A stretch of 64,000 bases of DNA from Glandiceps talaboti (Eukaryota; Hemichordata; Enteropneusta; Spengelidae), in the NCBI RefSeq assembly GCF_964340395.1, contig NC_135558.1, positions 10,610,001 through 10,674,000 of the forward strand, given 5' to 3'. Below, piece after piece: positions 41,289-52,286 of this stretch; positions within the stretch are counted from its first letter, which is position 1; each line of letters opens with the position of its first letter. Made by a program: the position numbers and the translations under genes. The notes under the pieces are model-generated. The model ran no database searches. It saw only the letters and a program-made list of their open reading frames with translations, and was not told where the DNA came from.

Positions 41289-42012
41289 TGGCCATTATCT
41301 GATGATTGATAAAGTGACAGGAAACATGCATTGGAAATGAAGACGAAGTGCTCTTTATTACGGATTATCCTTTTAATACTAAAAAATACTGTTCATTTTT
41401 TCCTAACACTGTTTAGCTTCAAGACAGATTTTCAGACCATGAACCCCGATACAAAATTCCACTACATTACATTACATTACATTATGAGCAATAATCCCTT
41501 TCGCACTACTTGATGTGTATATCGCTGAAACACTCAGCTGAATTCGAAACAACCGTTGTTTTTGAATGTCCATATATTTTACTTCTGATTTGTAACTAAA
41601 TGCCTGTAATTTCCGGTATTGTAACTAATACGTTGTCCGGCGTTTGTTGTTCGTTTGTTTTGTTCGTTCGTTCATTCGTTTATTTTTGCTGTTTTAGTTC
41701 AACCTAATAGAAGAATGATATTCCTGAGTTGTCAAGTAAAGCATAAACTGAACATAAAGTCAACAACGAAAAAAAATAAGAAATAAATAAAAGGCTTTGT
41801 TGCTTGCATTTTGGTTGCAATATGTAATAATAAGTTTTGTTTTCACATTAGGAAATTGTATCAAATTGTGTATACTTTGAGTAACAACAAACACAAAATA
41901 GCATGAATAAATAAAAACAAATGATTTAATCATTTATGAATTATATCGTCTGTGGCGCTCTAATACATCGTTTTCAGGAGTAAAGAACAACCGAACAACC
42001 AAAACATTAAAC

Positions 42013-42071
42013 ATGGCGGCTTTAGCAGATGAGCCAAGTGCAGGCGGATTTGTTTTTGACAACTGCAGACG
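42013..42071 (+). CDS. PSMB7: PSMB7 exon 1
   Basis: Encodes [19 protein letters not shown] plus two bases. Donor ACG/GTAAGC. It is the start of the propeptide. Confidence 0.96.
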
Positions 42072-45000
42072 GTAAGCCTTAAAATCTAACTCTCCAAATG
42101 TTGCGATATGTAATCTACAGACGATGAACTTTCTTTTGACCACCAAATTATTTCGTACGGTTGGATAACTTCAGCAGTGGGTGTGCTGAACCATGCCATC
42201 ATCTCGCATGATGAGTTGCACTTTTGTTTGTGATAGACGCATGTAGTAATACTACTAGTATGTATTGCTACTGGGTACCATCGATGTATTAAACTTTGTC
42301 ACTTGCACTGCTAAATTTGCAATTTTGCAAGATTAATAAGTTAGACTTCATACATTTTAGAACTTCATTACCATATATTTTTGAATATTGTTAGTTCTCG
42401 TGTGTTTTATTTCATGAATTAGAAATGCATTTGTTGAGAAAAAAGGAAACCATCTACCAAAAGCCAGGAAAACGGGAACAACTATAGTTGGTATAGTTTT
42501 TAAGGTAAGAAAATGTAAAATGTAAATTTTAAGACTGACAAAAAGTGTATACTGTTTTTGCCTCAATGCTAGGGAGTAGAACCCGTAAAAAAAATACATT
42601 GTGAACCTAATGTTGATGATGAATGGCATTTGTACTGCAGCTGACATTTCCACAGTAATGCAGCTCTGGATGTATGCACTGCGTCTTCTCCCCACTGCTC
42701 TCCGCTATGGTTCTTTCCTATCTCAAACGGCGAGACTGCAAACACATTTCATTTGCACCGATTTTGGGAATGAAAACCACCCATACCCTTGCTAATGACT
42801 ATATAAAATACAGAAATGAACTTTAAATCATTAAATTCAACCTGCATCTTGTCTATTCTGTCAATTATTGTCTTACATTTGCTCGAGCCACAAAGTGGAC
42901 AACGATAAGTCATGCAAACAGATTAGCTCAATATTGCACATGCGCACAACCTTGTACATGTTTAAAGCACCTATCATATCATACGTTTTGCAGCTCACAC
43001 AAATGTAAGACAAGAATTGACCGAATAGACAAGACATAGATAGAATTTAATGATCCGAAGTTGCTTCCTGTACATTTTAGCTAACAGTAATGCTCTATTC
43101 TTGGTTCATATACTAGAAATTTGAATATTTCTTAGAAAGTCCCTGAAATTATTAACTTTATTTACCCCATGGGGGAAAATGAAAAATGAGAAATAATCAG
43201 TCAGAAAACTTCTGAATTCCCACTGTCATACTAGTGAACTTTCTATCCCAAGGATTTGTATTTGTGAAATGGAACTTTATAAAGTTAACACAGAACTCAG
43301 TACAGTGGCCATTCATAGTTTCCCATTAATTGTTACAAAAGATATGATGAACATCTCATGACATTCTGTGATTTCCTCAGCAATTAATCTGTTTTGATTA
43401 TCTGTTCTACATGATTTTAGGATGGGATTGTACTTGGAGCTGATACCAGGGCCACAGAGGATACAATTGTAGCTGATAAGAATTGCTCCAAGATTCATTA
43501 CATTGCACCAAATATTTAGTAAGTACAGTACAGTGTCACTGAAATCTTTAAAAACGGTCATCAAGTTGGTAAATCATATGAAATAGTTCTTGTTTCACAA
43601 CCAAGACTTCTAATTATTGGCAACCCTTACTGGGTGTGCTGTCAAGTATTCTATGAAACTGTTAAACTAAAACAAATGTACTAGGTTTCTTCAAACAGTT
43701 ATCCTTGTACTTTTGTAGATAACAAATATGTTATATTGTCATCACTGATATTGTGTTGTGTTTTTAACTTATAGTTGCTGTGGAGCTGGTACAGCAGCAG
43801 ACACAGAAATGACAACCCTACTAATATCTTCAAATCTTGAACTTCATCGCCTGTCAACTGGAAGAACAGCTAGAGTTTGTGTAGCCAACAGAATGCTTAA
43901 ACAAATGTTATTCAGGTGAGAGAATGTCTAGTGTAATCCAATCGGATTAAAATCCGATGTAGTGTACATGTCGCGATTTCTTTTTGGCTATTACGTTTAC
44001 TATTGTTTGTTCTTTTGTGAGCACAATACCATAGGTTTTCCCAGCCATACGAGAGCAATGAGTGAATTCACTCAACCAATCAAAATGCGTAATGCGCCAA
44101 AACATACAGGTACAGTTCTTCAAAGAACTGTGTTCGAAAAGAGCATGATCACAGAGCACAGTCAACAATGTTATCGATATTGTTTGGTGGTTCTCTTTCT
44201 TTAATTTCAAAGGTGGAGTGTTATATTGTAAGATGGATTCTGGTTGGCTACTCATAAGTACAAGATTGGGTTTGAGGGAAACCTATGGTATTGTGTTAGA
44301 TGTATGTAACAAGCGCTCACAAAAGAACAAATGACAGTAAACATAACAGCCAAAAAGAAATCGCGATGTGTACACTACATCAGATTTTAATCAGATTGAG
44401 TGCAGTCCAAAGCCATGTCATGACAAAATATTGGTTATATGTTGTAATCAACATATTTATATACCCCCATTTGTTTACCAACAGTTTCATACTGTAGAGT
44501 AACACATGTGATTTTGGTCATGCCTGTTACCAGAAAGTATGGTAGACAGACAAGTAATATGAGTGATGTAACATAAAAAAGTCTCCTTTCCAGGCATTGC
44601 CATTGTAATCTATAGTGTTTCATTAACAGCGCTGACGTGAAGGTGTTTTGGGAATCCTGAATATACCACATACAATGTATCATTCTACTTATGTTGTCAG
44701 AATAACTGTTGGAACTGCAATACAAAATATACATCTCATGATATCTCTCTTTATTTCTTATAAGGCTAGGTATAAAGGTTATCTACTTCTTGGTACAAAG
44801 GGTATATATCAACTGCCATAGTACTGGGTGGTGTAGAACCAACAAATACTTACATATCTTTGTATTTCTTGTATCCCTAGGTACAAGGGGTATATATCAA
44901 CTGCCTTGGTACTGGGAGGTGTAGATCCCACAAATTTGTATTTCTTATACCCCTAGGTACAAGGGGTATATATCAGATGCCTTGGTACTGGGTGGTGAAG

Positions 45001-45241
45001 ATCCCACAAATACTTACATATCTTTATATTCCATATATCCCTAGGTACAAAGGGTATATATCAGCTGCCTTGGTACTGGGTGGTGTAGATCCAACAGGTC
45101 CTCATCTATACAGCATTCATCCACATGGTTCTACTGATAAACTTCCCTATGTTACTATGGGGTCTGGTTCACTAGCTGCCATGTCTGTCTTTGAAAGCAG
45201 ATATAAACCAAATATGGAGGTAGGAGAGAAAACTTGTATAT

Positions 45242-45279
<38 letters not shown>

Positions 45280-46842
45280 GTCTGCCTGCGTGTGGGTGTA
45301 TGTGTCACTGTATGTTGAGATGTGGGAGTTTGTTGCAGTGTACACTATTGTTCCTGTGCTTATATGCACACATACTTACACCAGTTAGTATCAGTGATAT
45401 TCTAATATGTGCAAAAACCTCTTGGAGTCAGTTTGAAGATGAAGTGCTTTGAAATGTTGGCCTGTTCAAGATTGAGGTCTTATTACAGCATCCTACATTA
45501 TTCGTATTGATAGTTTAATAGCATATAATATCTGTTGACCAACAAGATCCACGGATAACAGTGTTAGGTAATACTGTAAATTCTGAAGAATCTTGAAATC
45601 AGACTTAGTATAAAAAAAAACAGCATACATTATCTATATCATAGCAAACATGGTGTGTATATTTCTGATTTACAATTCCAGAGGGACGAAGCTGTAAAAA
45701 TGGTTCGTGATGCAGTAGCAGCTGGTGTATTCAATGATTTAGGATCAGGTAGTAACATAGATATCACTGTTATCACTAAGGACAAGGTGGATTATATCAG
45801 ACCATATGATGAAGCCAACAAGAAGGGAGTTAGGTATGTAGCAATCAATGTCATGTCATTGTTAAAGGGTTATACTTTCCATGTATTGTTTTTGATAATT
45901 ATTATAACCACCTATGTTTATCAATGACATCATTGTAGATGCTAGGCTGGTACGATTTTGCAACTTTTTGAGGGTGATTTTACCGATTACTTGATGAATG
46001 CAGACATTCCTTGAGTATTGAATAGGTATATGTCTATATCGATCCTGTGTTTAGGGAACTTTCAGATAGAATAGTGGGCCTATGTTTAGAGATTTTTTGT
46101 GAAAAATTAACGTAACTTATTAGGGGTGTACCTTCACTTTTTGCTTTCACCTTCATATGGGAGTACAACCTCCCAGGATTGAATCCATTCTGATTATCGC
46201 ATTATAATACAACCTACGTACAACAATCTGTATGGTTATGGAAGTTGCTTGGTCCTTGTGTAGTCAAACATGTGCGTATAAACAGTGCCCTCAAGTGACT
46301 CAAAAGTATAATCTTAGGTGCCCTCATATGATGCTTCTTTTGAAAATTGCCAATGTTGGTAACCGGAATATGGTGTATTGTGTCAAGCATGTTAACCACC
46401 ATATTAACAGATACCTGCATAATCTACTGTCAATCTTACTTTTGGTACATGTAAATGATGTTGCTGTTTCTATGGAAACAATATTGAAGAAATGGCATTG
46501 TGTACTTTCTTTATGATTGTGGTTTTCAGCCAAAAAACTAAACTGGACTAGTTTGAAGTTCTCACTAGTTAAAAGAGTCAGTTTATAACATTTCAAAAGT
46601 GTGTGAAATTTTTTAAATGTCAAAAATCACCACATTTTGTGCACCTCTCCCCCATCAGTAAATTTAAAGTAAAATTTTGCAAAAGTTGTTAGTCAATATG
46701 TCAATGTTTCTACCTTTCTTTTACCTATTACAGACAAGGTGACTACAGATACAAAAAGGGTACCACAGCAGTCTTATCAGAAACAGTCAAGAAGATCAAC
46801 TTTGAAGTCACCAGTGAATCTGTTGAAGCCATGGAAACCTAG
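42013..46842 (+). CDS. PSMB7: Proteasome subunit beta type-7 (beta2, trypsin-like), complete
   Basis: The seven exons (42013-42071, 42423-42504, 43421-43518, 43775-43915, 45045-45219, 45682-45833, 46734-46842) join in frame to 271 codons plus TAG, close to the roughly 277 residues of vertebrate PSMB7. The 38-residue propeptide contains [12 protein letters not shown] and ends RKTG before the catalytic Thr39 (mature Thr1, TTIVG). Mature Asp17 (residue 55), Lys33 (71), Ser129 (167), Asp166 (204) and Ser169 (207) are all present. Gly45 (83, in CCGAGTA) is the small S1-pocket residue that gives beta2 its preference for basic P1 residues. The product cleaves proteins in the 20S core of cytosol and nucleus. 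Start chosen: first ATG, in the context AACATGGCG, matching the family N-terminus. Odd feature: the start of exon 5 is repeated three times upstream. Identity is near certain. Confidence 0.98.
42423..42504 (+). CDS. PSMB7: PSMB7 exon 2 with catalytic Thr
   Basis: Acceptor GAATTAG, donor AAG/GTAAGA. It ends the propeptide (KARKTG) and begins the mature subunit, TTIVGIVFK. Confidence 0.97.
43421..43518 (+). CDS. PSMB7: PSMB7 exon 3
   Basis: Acceptor GATTTTAG, donor TTTA/GTAAGT. Encodes [14 protein letters not shown] and [12 protein letters not shown], carrying catalytic Asp17 and Lys33. Confidence 0.97.
43775..43915 (+). CDS. PSMB7: PSMB7 exon 4
   Basis: Acceptor ACTTATAG, donor TTCAG/GTGAGA. 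Encodes [20 protein letters not shown] and onward to MLKQMLF, with the beta2 Gly45. Confidence 0.97.
43938..44400. mobile_element. Foldback element E inside PSMB7 intron 4
   Basis: The left arm starts CCAATCGGATTAAAATCCG and runs to about 44045. It is the inverted copy of about 44270-44400, whose reverse complement starts CTCAATCTGATTAAAATCTG. Shared arm blocks include GATGTAGTGTACA, TCGCGATTTCTTTTTGGCT, TTTGTTCTTTTGTGAGC and CAATACCATAGGTTT. The arms exceed 110 bp. It starts only 22 bp after the exon 4 donor. Confidence 0.85.
44793..45044 (+). repeat. Three tandem decoy copies of the PSMB7 intron 4/exon 5 boundary
   Basis: Copies begin at 44793, 44881 and 44957, with the real exon 5 at 45045: spacing 88, 76 and 88 bp. 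Each copy carries the first 50 or so bases of exon 5 (GTACAA(A/G)GGGTATATATCA through GGTGGTGTAGATCC) and then an intron-like piece; the pieces before the copies at 44881, 44957 and 45045 end in CCCTAG, an AG acceptor. Each copy keeps the exon reading frame (YKGYIS...VLGGV) but has no donor, and would reach an in-frame TAG formed by the next copy's acceptor. A weaker trace (CTAGGTATAAAGGTTATCTAC) lies at 44766. Confidence 0.93.
45045..45219 (+). CDS. PSMB7: PSMB7 exon 5
   Basis: Acceptor ATCCCTAG, donor GAG/GTAGGA. Encodes [20 protein letters not shown] through [11 protein letters not shown] to NME. It is the only one of the four tandem starts that continues into the rest of the exon. Confidence 0.97.
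45245..45275. repeat. (TG)n microsatellite after PSMB7 exon 5
   Basis: A (TG)14-type tract begins 26 bp after the exon 5 donor. Confidence 0.95.
45682..45833 (+). CDS. PSMB7: PSMB7 exon 6
   Basis: Acceptor AATTCCAG, donor TTAG/GTATGT. Encodes [15 protein letters not shown], then [12 protein letters not shown] (Asp166 and Ser169) and [14 protein letters not shown]. Confidence 0.97.
46734..46842 (+). CDS. PSMB7: PSMB7 exon 7 and stop
   Basis: Acceptor CTATTACAG. Encodes [16 protein letters not shown] and a C-terminal tail ending EAMET, then TAG. In the family this tail embraces the neighbouring beta3 subunit. Confidence 0.97.
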
Positions 46843-47113
46843 AACAAATTATTACATTAGTACATTTGAATATTTTCCCCCCCATTTGTTTTTTACCCAA
46901 ACGTGAACAGCTTTTGTATGGTCTGGTCTGTATGCAAGTATGCATGCTGACAACCTTGCAGTTTTCATTTCCTGTATTTCAGTTAGTGTCAAATCCTGAA
47001 AATTTGAATTTAATTAGAATATAACAAGCTATTTTGTATGTACATGTCTGAAAACCAAATATACAAAGGAATCATTGCAAAAAGACACATGTCAGTGTAG
47101 CTACTCCTGCATA

Positions 47114-47119
47114 AATAAA
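47114..47119 (+). promoter_or_regulatory. PSMB7: Probable PSMB7 polyadenylation signal
   Basis: AATAAA lies 272 bp after the stop codon, followed by T/G-rich sequence. It is the first canonical signal in the 3' UTR. Confidence 0.6.
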
Positions 47120-48296
47120 ATGTTCTGTGAAATATTCTGTCGCCAAGACCTTTTCAGTTTATTTTTTCCAGAAACAGGTACTTATACCATTAGATGAAGT
47201 ACTTCAATATCTCAGCATATTCTAAGCTCAGGTCAATGGTCTTTCTTTCAATGTTCTTTTACATCATATGCACATATGGTATCAAGAAGTGAAGCATATA
47301 AACATATGGAAATGAATGGACAATACTGGGTCTTACTGTTTTTTCGGTTACCGAGCTACTGTACTCGTCAACGTTGTATTCGTTTCTTTCAAATAAGACT
47401 TTATTGTACACAAACTGAACATGTATAGTCATGTAGAGTTGTCAGAAATAAATCTGTTTAAAATGTCAAAGTGAGTTACAGCAAATGTTTCATTTTCATG
47501 GTTGGTTGAATGACCTCAAATGTTATGAATTATGAAAGTTATAATGCATAATCAGAACAGCATATAATGTTTGGCCTATGGCTGAGCCTCCTGATAGCAA
47601 ATTGCACAAAATTTGTAAAGAGATTTGCAGCATTTTAGGCAATGGTATCTCATTCTCCAAATCTGACCTTATTTTTCTGCTGTGACTGGACAGTGCTGTA
47701 AACAAGGCTGGTGTTTATGACAATGTGGTCTCTTCATCAGCATGCAAGCTTATCCACACAATGTACATGGATCAGTCCCTAGTCAATCTGATTAAAATCT
47801 GTTATATTAAGTTTGGTAGTTGATTGATTATAAATCGTATTACCTTAATTTTGTTTGCATAGTCCTATACAATAGTAAGTTTCACTTTCATCATGATCAC
47901 AGCCCTACATATATCAACAAATAGATGATAGCTCAAATGAAAGTATAAATTTATACATTAGCCAAAAAGGATTGTTTCTGGTCAGGACACTTTAAAAATG
48001 GTGTGACAATGTAAAATTGTTATACAAACCTGTCCTTCAGTCTACTCTTTTTGACAGTTACTGTTCTTTTTATTTAGTACTTTAGAGCAAGTGTGTATGT
48101 GTGGCAGATGTCATTTGCTTGTTCATGATTGGCTGTCTTCACTGAAGTAGGGAAGGTTACTGAAATGAAATGAAATTAATTTCTACATCTGTTGAAATAC
48201 AAATAATTTTGCGTAAACTTGTCATAATACATAACACTTTGTCATGTATGGTGGGTACATATGTCAAACACCAAGCCACTGAACCCCGACCCTTAC

Positions 48297-48351
<55 letters not shown>

Positions 48352-48451
48352 GTACTCCCCTCAGGATAATGGTAGATAAATGCAATTGTGATATATGCAA
48401 AATTAAGTAATTATTTCTTACACCTAGACAAAAAATGGTTACTGCTATAAA
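47120..48451. other. No gene recognised; (AC)n tract
   Basis: AT-rich spacer. ACTTTATTG near 47399 would be an AATAAA-type signal on the minus strand, possibly the 3' end of something transcribed leftward. (AC)25 occurs at 48297-48347. Confidence 0.4.
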
Positions 48452-48818
48452 GGCCTAATAAAAAATTGTGTGATTCCAATTACGCTCAATTTTAGAATAG
48501 GTGGGGGTAGGTAGATTTTTTTTCATGTGCGAGTGTCTAGTTCAGGTAGTTGTGTTTTCCGTTGTTTTTTCATATGGTCTCTGTACGTGTTATTGGTTTC
48601 TTCCCATCAGATGTACAGCCATTACAGATTGGGAGAACAGTTTTATATTGTCTTCTTAAGTTGATGTCAGTTTTCGCATCCACTATTTCTGGCAAAACTT
48701 CACAATTGTCGTGATTTTATCATTTTTTTCTCAAATACGTAAAAAAAAGGTTTAGGGTCGACAGTGAAAAACAAGGTGGTGTCGGGTAACCGGAACTACA
48801 CAATATTTGTATTAGGTC
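48452..48818 (+). mobile_element. TIR element family A, copy 3
   Basis: The ends GGCCTAATAAAAAATTGTGTG and (inverted) GACCTAATACAAATATTGTG are 30-bp imperfect inverted repeats that include GATTCC and GTTCCGG. Internal blocks shared with the copy 285 bp downstream include AGAATAGGTGGGGGTAGGTAG, GCGAGTGTCTAGTTCAGG and AGATGTACAGCCATTACAGA. The 367-bp element has no coding frame. Confidence 0.8.
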
Positions 48819-49102
48819 TAAACAGAATAAGCTATCAACCATGATATCAATATGTTGAACACCATTGTCCATTTCAAATTCTAGCCAACATGTTCTGATG
48901 GAAAATAACAGAAGTAAACCTTATTTCAGTGCTTAACTTTATTATTTAATTTGACCCGTAATACTTAAGTAGGTGTCGATTTCCTGCTAGTTTCGACAGT
49001 TCTACCCATCAATAAATTGTCTTTTAGTCCAAGTATTTATTGGACATTTTTCAGAGAATTGATAACTGGTTCTGCAATTTAAAATAAAATGTCCATGTTT
49101 TA

Positions 49103-49487
49103 GGCGTAAAAAAAATTGTGTTGACTGTTGTTCCAATTACATTCAATTTTAAAATAGATGGGGTAGGTAGATTTTTTTATTTTATTTTATTATATATTTT
49201 TTTCATGTGTGAGTGTCTAGTTCAGGTTTTCCATTGTTTTCCAAATGGTATCTGTGTTGTCTATGTCTTCCTATCAGATGCACAGCCATTACAGATTTTG
49301 AAGAATACTTTTATAAGTTGTCTTTTTAAGTTGATGTCACCCGCACCCACTGTTTCATGCGAGACTTCACACGATTTTCGCGATTTTATTATTATTTTTC
49401 TCGAATACGTAAAAAAAAGTTTAGGGTCGGCGTGAAAATCTAGGTGCGGTCGGGTAACCGGAACCAAACAACTTTTTTTATTTGGCC
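49103..49487 (+). mobile_element. TIR element family A, copy 4
   Basis: The ends GGCGTAAAAAAAATTGTG and (inverted) GGCCAAATAAAAAAAGTTG carry the same family blocks as the neighbouring copy, in the same orientation (AGATGCACAGCCATTACAGA, TTAGGGTCGGCGTGAAAA, CGGGTAACCGGAAC). Length 385 bp. It ends 38 bp from the coding-like patch at 49.5 kb. Confidence 0.8.
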
Positions 49488-49525
49488 CTATAATACTTCA
49501 AAATAAAATGATCCAACGTACCTAC

Positions 49526-49879
49526 CCCAGCCTGAGGCCTGGCCTTGGGATCCATGGCCTTGTACATCCCCTCCAGTACAACTCCAACCACCCCTAATTT
49601 GAATAGTACATCCCAGTTACCTTCGTTGACGAGGTGGCACATTGCATTGTGGGTACAGGAGGAGCTAGCAATAGCAGCCCATTGAAATTCCATTCTCAGC
49701 TGTACCTTGGTAGTACTTCCAGTTGTCAAAATTACACCAAGTTTAAGATCATTTTGCTGTCATTGCCAGCCACCGAGAATTGAAGGTGTGATACACAATA
49801 CATAGTCGCTGAAGCTTTCTTGGTTTGCGTCATTTTTTCTCATTTTCAAAGGTAAGTTGTTAGCGTTGTTGGTCGCCAT
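49526..49879 (-). pseudogene. Unrecognised coding-like frame with one internal stop
   Basis: The minus-strand frame starts with ATG at 49879 in a good context (ACCATGGCG). It encodes MATNNANNLPLKMRK... to SILGGWQ, meets TGA at 49762-49760, then stays open in the same frame for 78 more codons (...GVILTTGSTTKVQLRMEFQ... KLGVVGVVLEGMYKAMD). It ends at a donor-like GGG/GTAGGT. GC is clearly higher than in the flanks. The frame could be a broken or retained gene fragment, or two exons with the stop lying in a short intron. Family not recognised. Confidence 0.35.
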
Positions 49880-50335
49880 GGTATATGTATTATTCGCTGC
49901 TCACCGTGTGTGCTACACGTTCACCGGCGTTTCGTGATCGGATGTCAACAACATGAAGCCATACGGACACACACACACTCGTACACGTACAGGATACGTG
50001 TGAATAATGAGTATGGCATTTTTTGTAAGCTTTGTATTGAAGAATGACTGAGCAAAGAACTGTGTGTTAACGTATGCGTAGAAAATTGTATATATATGTA
50101 CGCAAATGGGAACGAGCACTCGATCGAGGTACGTTACATGTTGCTTGCATGACGCCGTTCCGTTGACAAGTCTGTGATATATATCTGAATACCATACTAC
50201 GGTGACGGTAGAACCGACAGCTGAGGAACATTTCCCCGTTGTCATAACGTTACTACCTGTTGTTGAAGGAAGAACTGATAAAGGCGGCGTCAATGTCTGA
50301 GGGAGGTGTCATCACGGACACCCCTTACATCTGAC
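49850..50335. promoter_or_regulatory. CpG-richer patch, possible promoter
   Basis: Compared with flanks, this stretch has many CpG (CACGTTCACCGGCG, CACTCGATCGAGG, GACGCCGTTCCG). It sits directly upstream of the minus-strand ATG at 49879. No TATA box or clear initiator was found. Confidence 0.3.
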
Positions 50336-51785
50336 AAGCTGTGTACATGTACAGTCTGTAGCAGATATGAATTGGTCACTGTATGTCTGTCTCAAAATAG
50401 ATTTGAAAGTTTACCAATGTGGACATTGTGAAGGTACTTTGTAACGCTATAATGGTACAGGTTATCAGCACCAGTCACGATTTTCCTGTTGTTTATACAC
50501 TTATGTACACAATTATTTCAACAGTTTCTTCAAGTTCTACACTGTCTGAAAATAATGCAATGAGTTTGGCAAATATTTTTCTACAGTTTAAATGCATGTA
50601 TACATACCTAACAAATATCAAAATTTACACAGAGCTAATTTTTCTAAACTATGAAAATTATTATATACATGCATGCATATATACTAGAATGATGTTAAAG
50701 AATATTTGAAAATTAAAAGTTACTCAGAGAAATGCTGCAAGTGAAATAACTTTTTATAAATAATTGATATATTACAGCATTACAGATTATGTATAATTTA
50801 TGAGTTGGTTTGTCCAAAACTAGGCCATGTTTTATCATCTTTGTGTTGAATGGTAGGGGTGTGTGTTTTAGAAGGTTTGCAAAGGTAATGTTTTTAACAT
50901 AAATCATATGTTTTTTTACCCAAAAAATCTTTCAAGTTCAGCTACATGACATGAAAAGAGTGATATATTAGAATCTACAATAGACAATTCAGTTTTGCAA
51001 CAGTTGTTACTTCACATAATTTACATACAAAAACCATTGTGTACATGTACCAGGTCATATTGTTATTGTGGAATCGTCCGCAGTTATTTTTTAGAATTAG
51101 AAATATGACAAAAGTGTTGTGACTGACTGACATCATGCAAACTGTAGCACTGTTACCCCACAACTGTCATTTTATTTCCAAGTGATTTATCGTTTGATGG
51201 TTTGTTTGTTTTTTAAACTATGGCTGGCCCCTGCCATGTTTAGAACTGTTGGGTTTGTCATATTTTAGCATGTAGCACTTTTATTTGTTGTTACAGTGTT
51301 ACACCATTTTTTGGGGTTGTTGAATATTTAAAGCATGAAAATTGTTGGTATATATTTTTTTAGGTTTGAAATATAAATTATAAGAAAGCTGGTGAGTCTG
51401 ATTGACATTGATCGACATGTGACAGTTACTATGGCGATGATAACTATTCAAGGTTTGGCCTTAGAAAAGAGCCTTGGCATGGCTCTGACAATAAGTACCT
51501 ATAAATCACAATTCAGAAATTGAAATTCAGATTTGCCAAAAATTGCTGAAAACAAAGAATTTAGTTGACTTGCTGAGGTGACTTAGCAGAGCTGAGGAAT
51601 ACCAGCAATGACCACGTTATAATGGTGCCTTTGAAAGTGAAAGTGTTGCCACCCCCAGATTACACAATTATGCAACACAACAAAAAATTGTGTCAGTATG
51701 TGGCCTGGTACATTTTAGGTGTGTTCCCCCACCCACACAAAGGATTCCTGGTGGCTTTGAGAAAGTTTGTTGAGTCCATTGGCCA
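50336..51785. other. No gene recognised
   Basis: Strongly AT-rich spacer without elements noticed. Confidence 0.5.
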
Positions 51786-52286
51786 CTATTTACACAATGA
51801 ATACTTAATACAACCTTTACAAGTACCTTTGACATTCACTGTGTAAACCAAACTCTGCATGTATTGTGTATAGTATTGTATCAGTGTGTCCCAGAAACGG
51901 TTTTCATTTTGTTGACCCTCTACAAGGTCATCGTAAAATGATCTAAGGTTAGATAAAAAGACATTCAGATGAACTACAATACAATACTGTCTTTGTGTAA
52001 ATATCTTCTCTCTCTCCAAGTGATTTACAGCTTGGTACTTTTCTAACCATAGCTGTCTTTTCTCATGACTTGCATGGCCATCTGTTACACTTTTAAACAT
52101 GTAGCACTCATTTGGTGCTATGCCAATTTTAGGTACTTTAACAGAGAACATGTAACTTGAAGTGGACGAAAAGGAAATTGGAATTTTAAACTTAAGGACA
52201 TAATTAAGTGGATTCAAAAAATGAGTGCACACATGTATACAAATGTACAGCATTTGCAATAGATGAGTGATTTTCTTGTATCGCAT
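51786..52286 (-). CDS. Unrecognised 166-codon open frame, possible exon
   Basis: The frame runs from ATG at 52286 to TAG at 51786. The last two thirds look protein-like: KVPKIGIAPNECYMFKSV, then a charged helical stretch (EKRQLWLEKYQAVNHLERE) and SFYDDLVEGQQNENRFWDT. There is no signal peptide or domain I recognise. The first 30 or so codons overlap a tandem repeat and are probably not coding. A donor-like GTACTT lies near the 3' end. Its length is unusual for such AT-rich sequence. Confidence 0.3.
   Translation of the reverse strand: MRYKKITHLLQMLYICIHVCTHFLNPLNYVLKFKIPISFSSTSSYMFSVKVPKIGIAPNECYMFKSVTDGHASHEKRQLWLEKYQAVNHLEREKIFTQRQYCIVVHLNVFLSNLRSFYDDLVEGQQNENRFWDTLIQYYTQYMQSLVYTVNVKGTCKGCIKYSLCK

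Noticed and set aside
40983-41340. Several frames of about 100 codons with Tyr-Ile-His-Thr or Met-Tyr-Val-Cys repeats
   Set aside because: Translation of the (CATC)n and (ATAC)n arrays.
49913-50293. 126-codon minus-strand frame in the CpG-rich patch
   Set aside because: It has an irregular composition including translated GTGTGT text, ends in a stop 31 bp before the better-supported ATG at 49879, and no family was recognised. Chance or 5' UTR is more likely.
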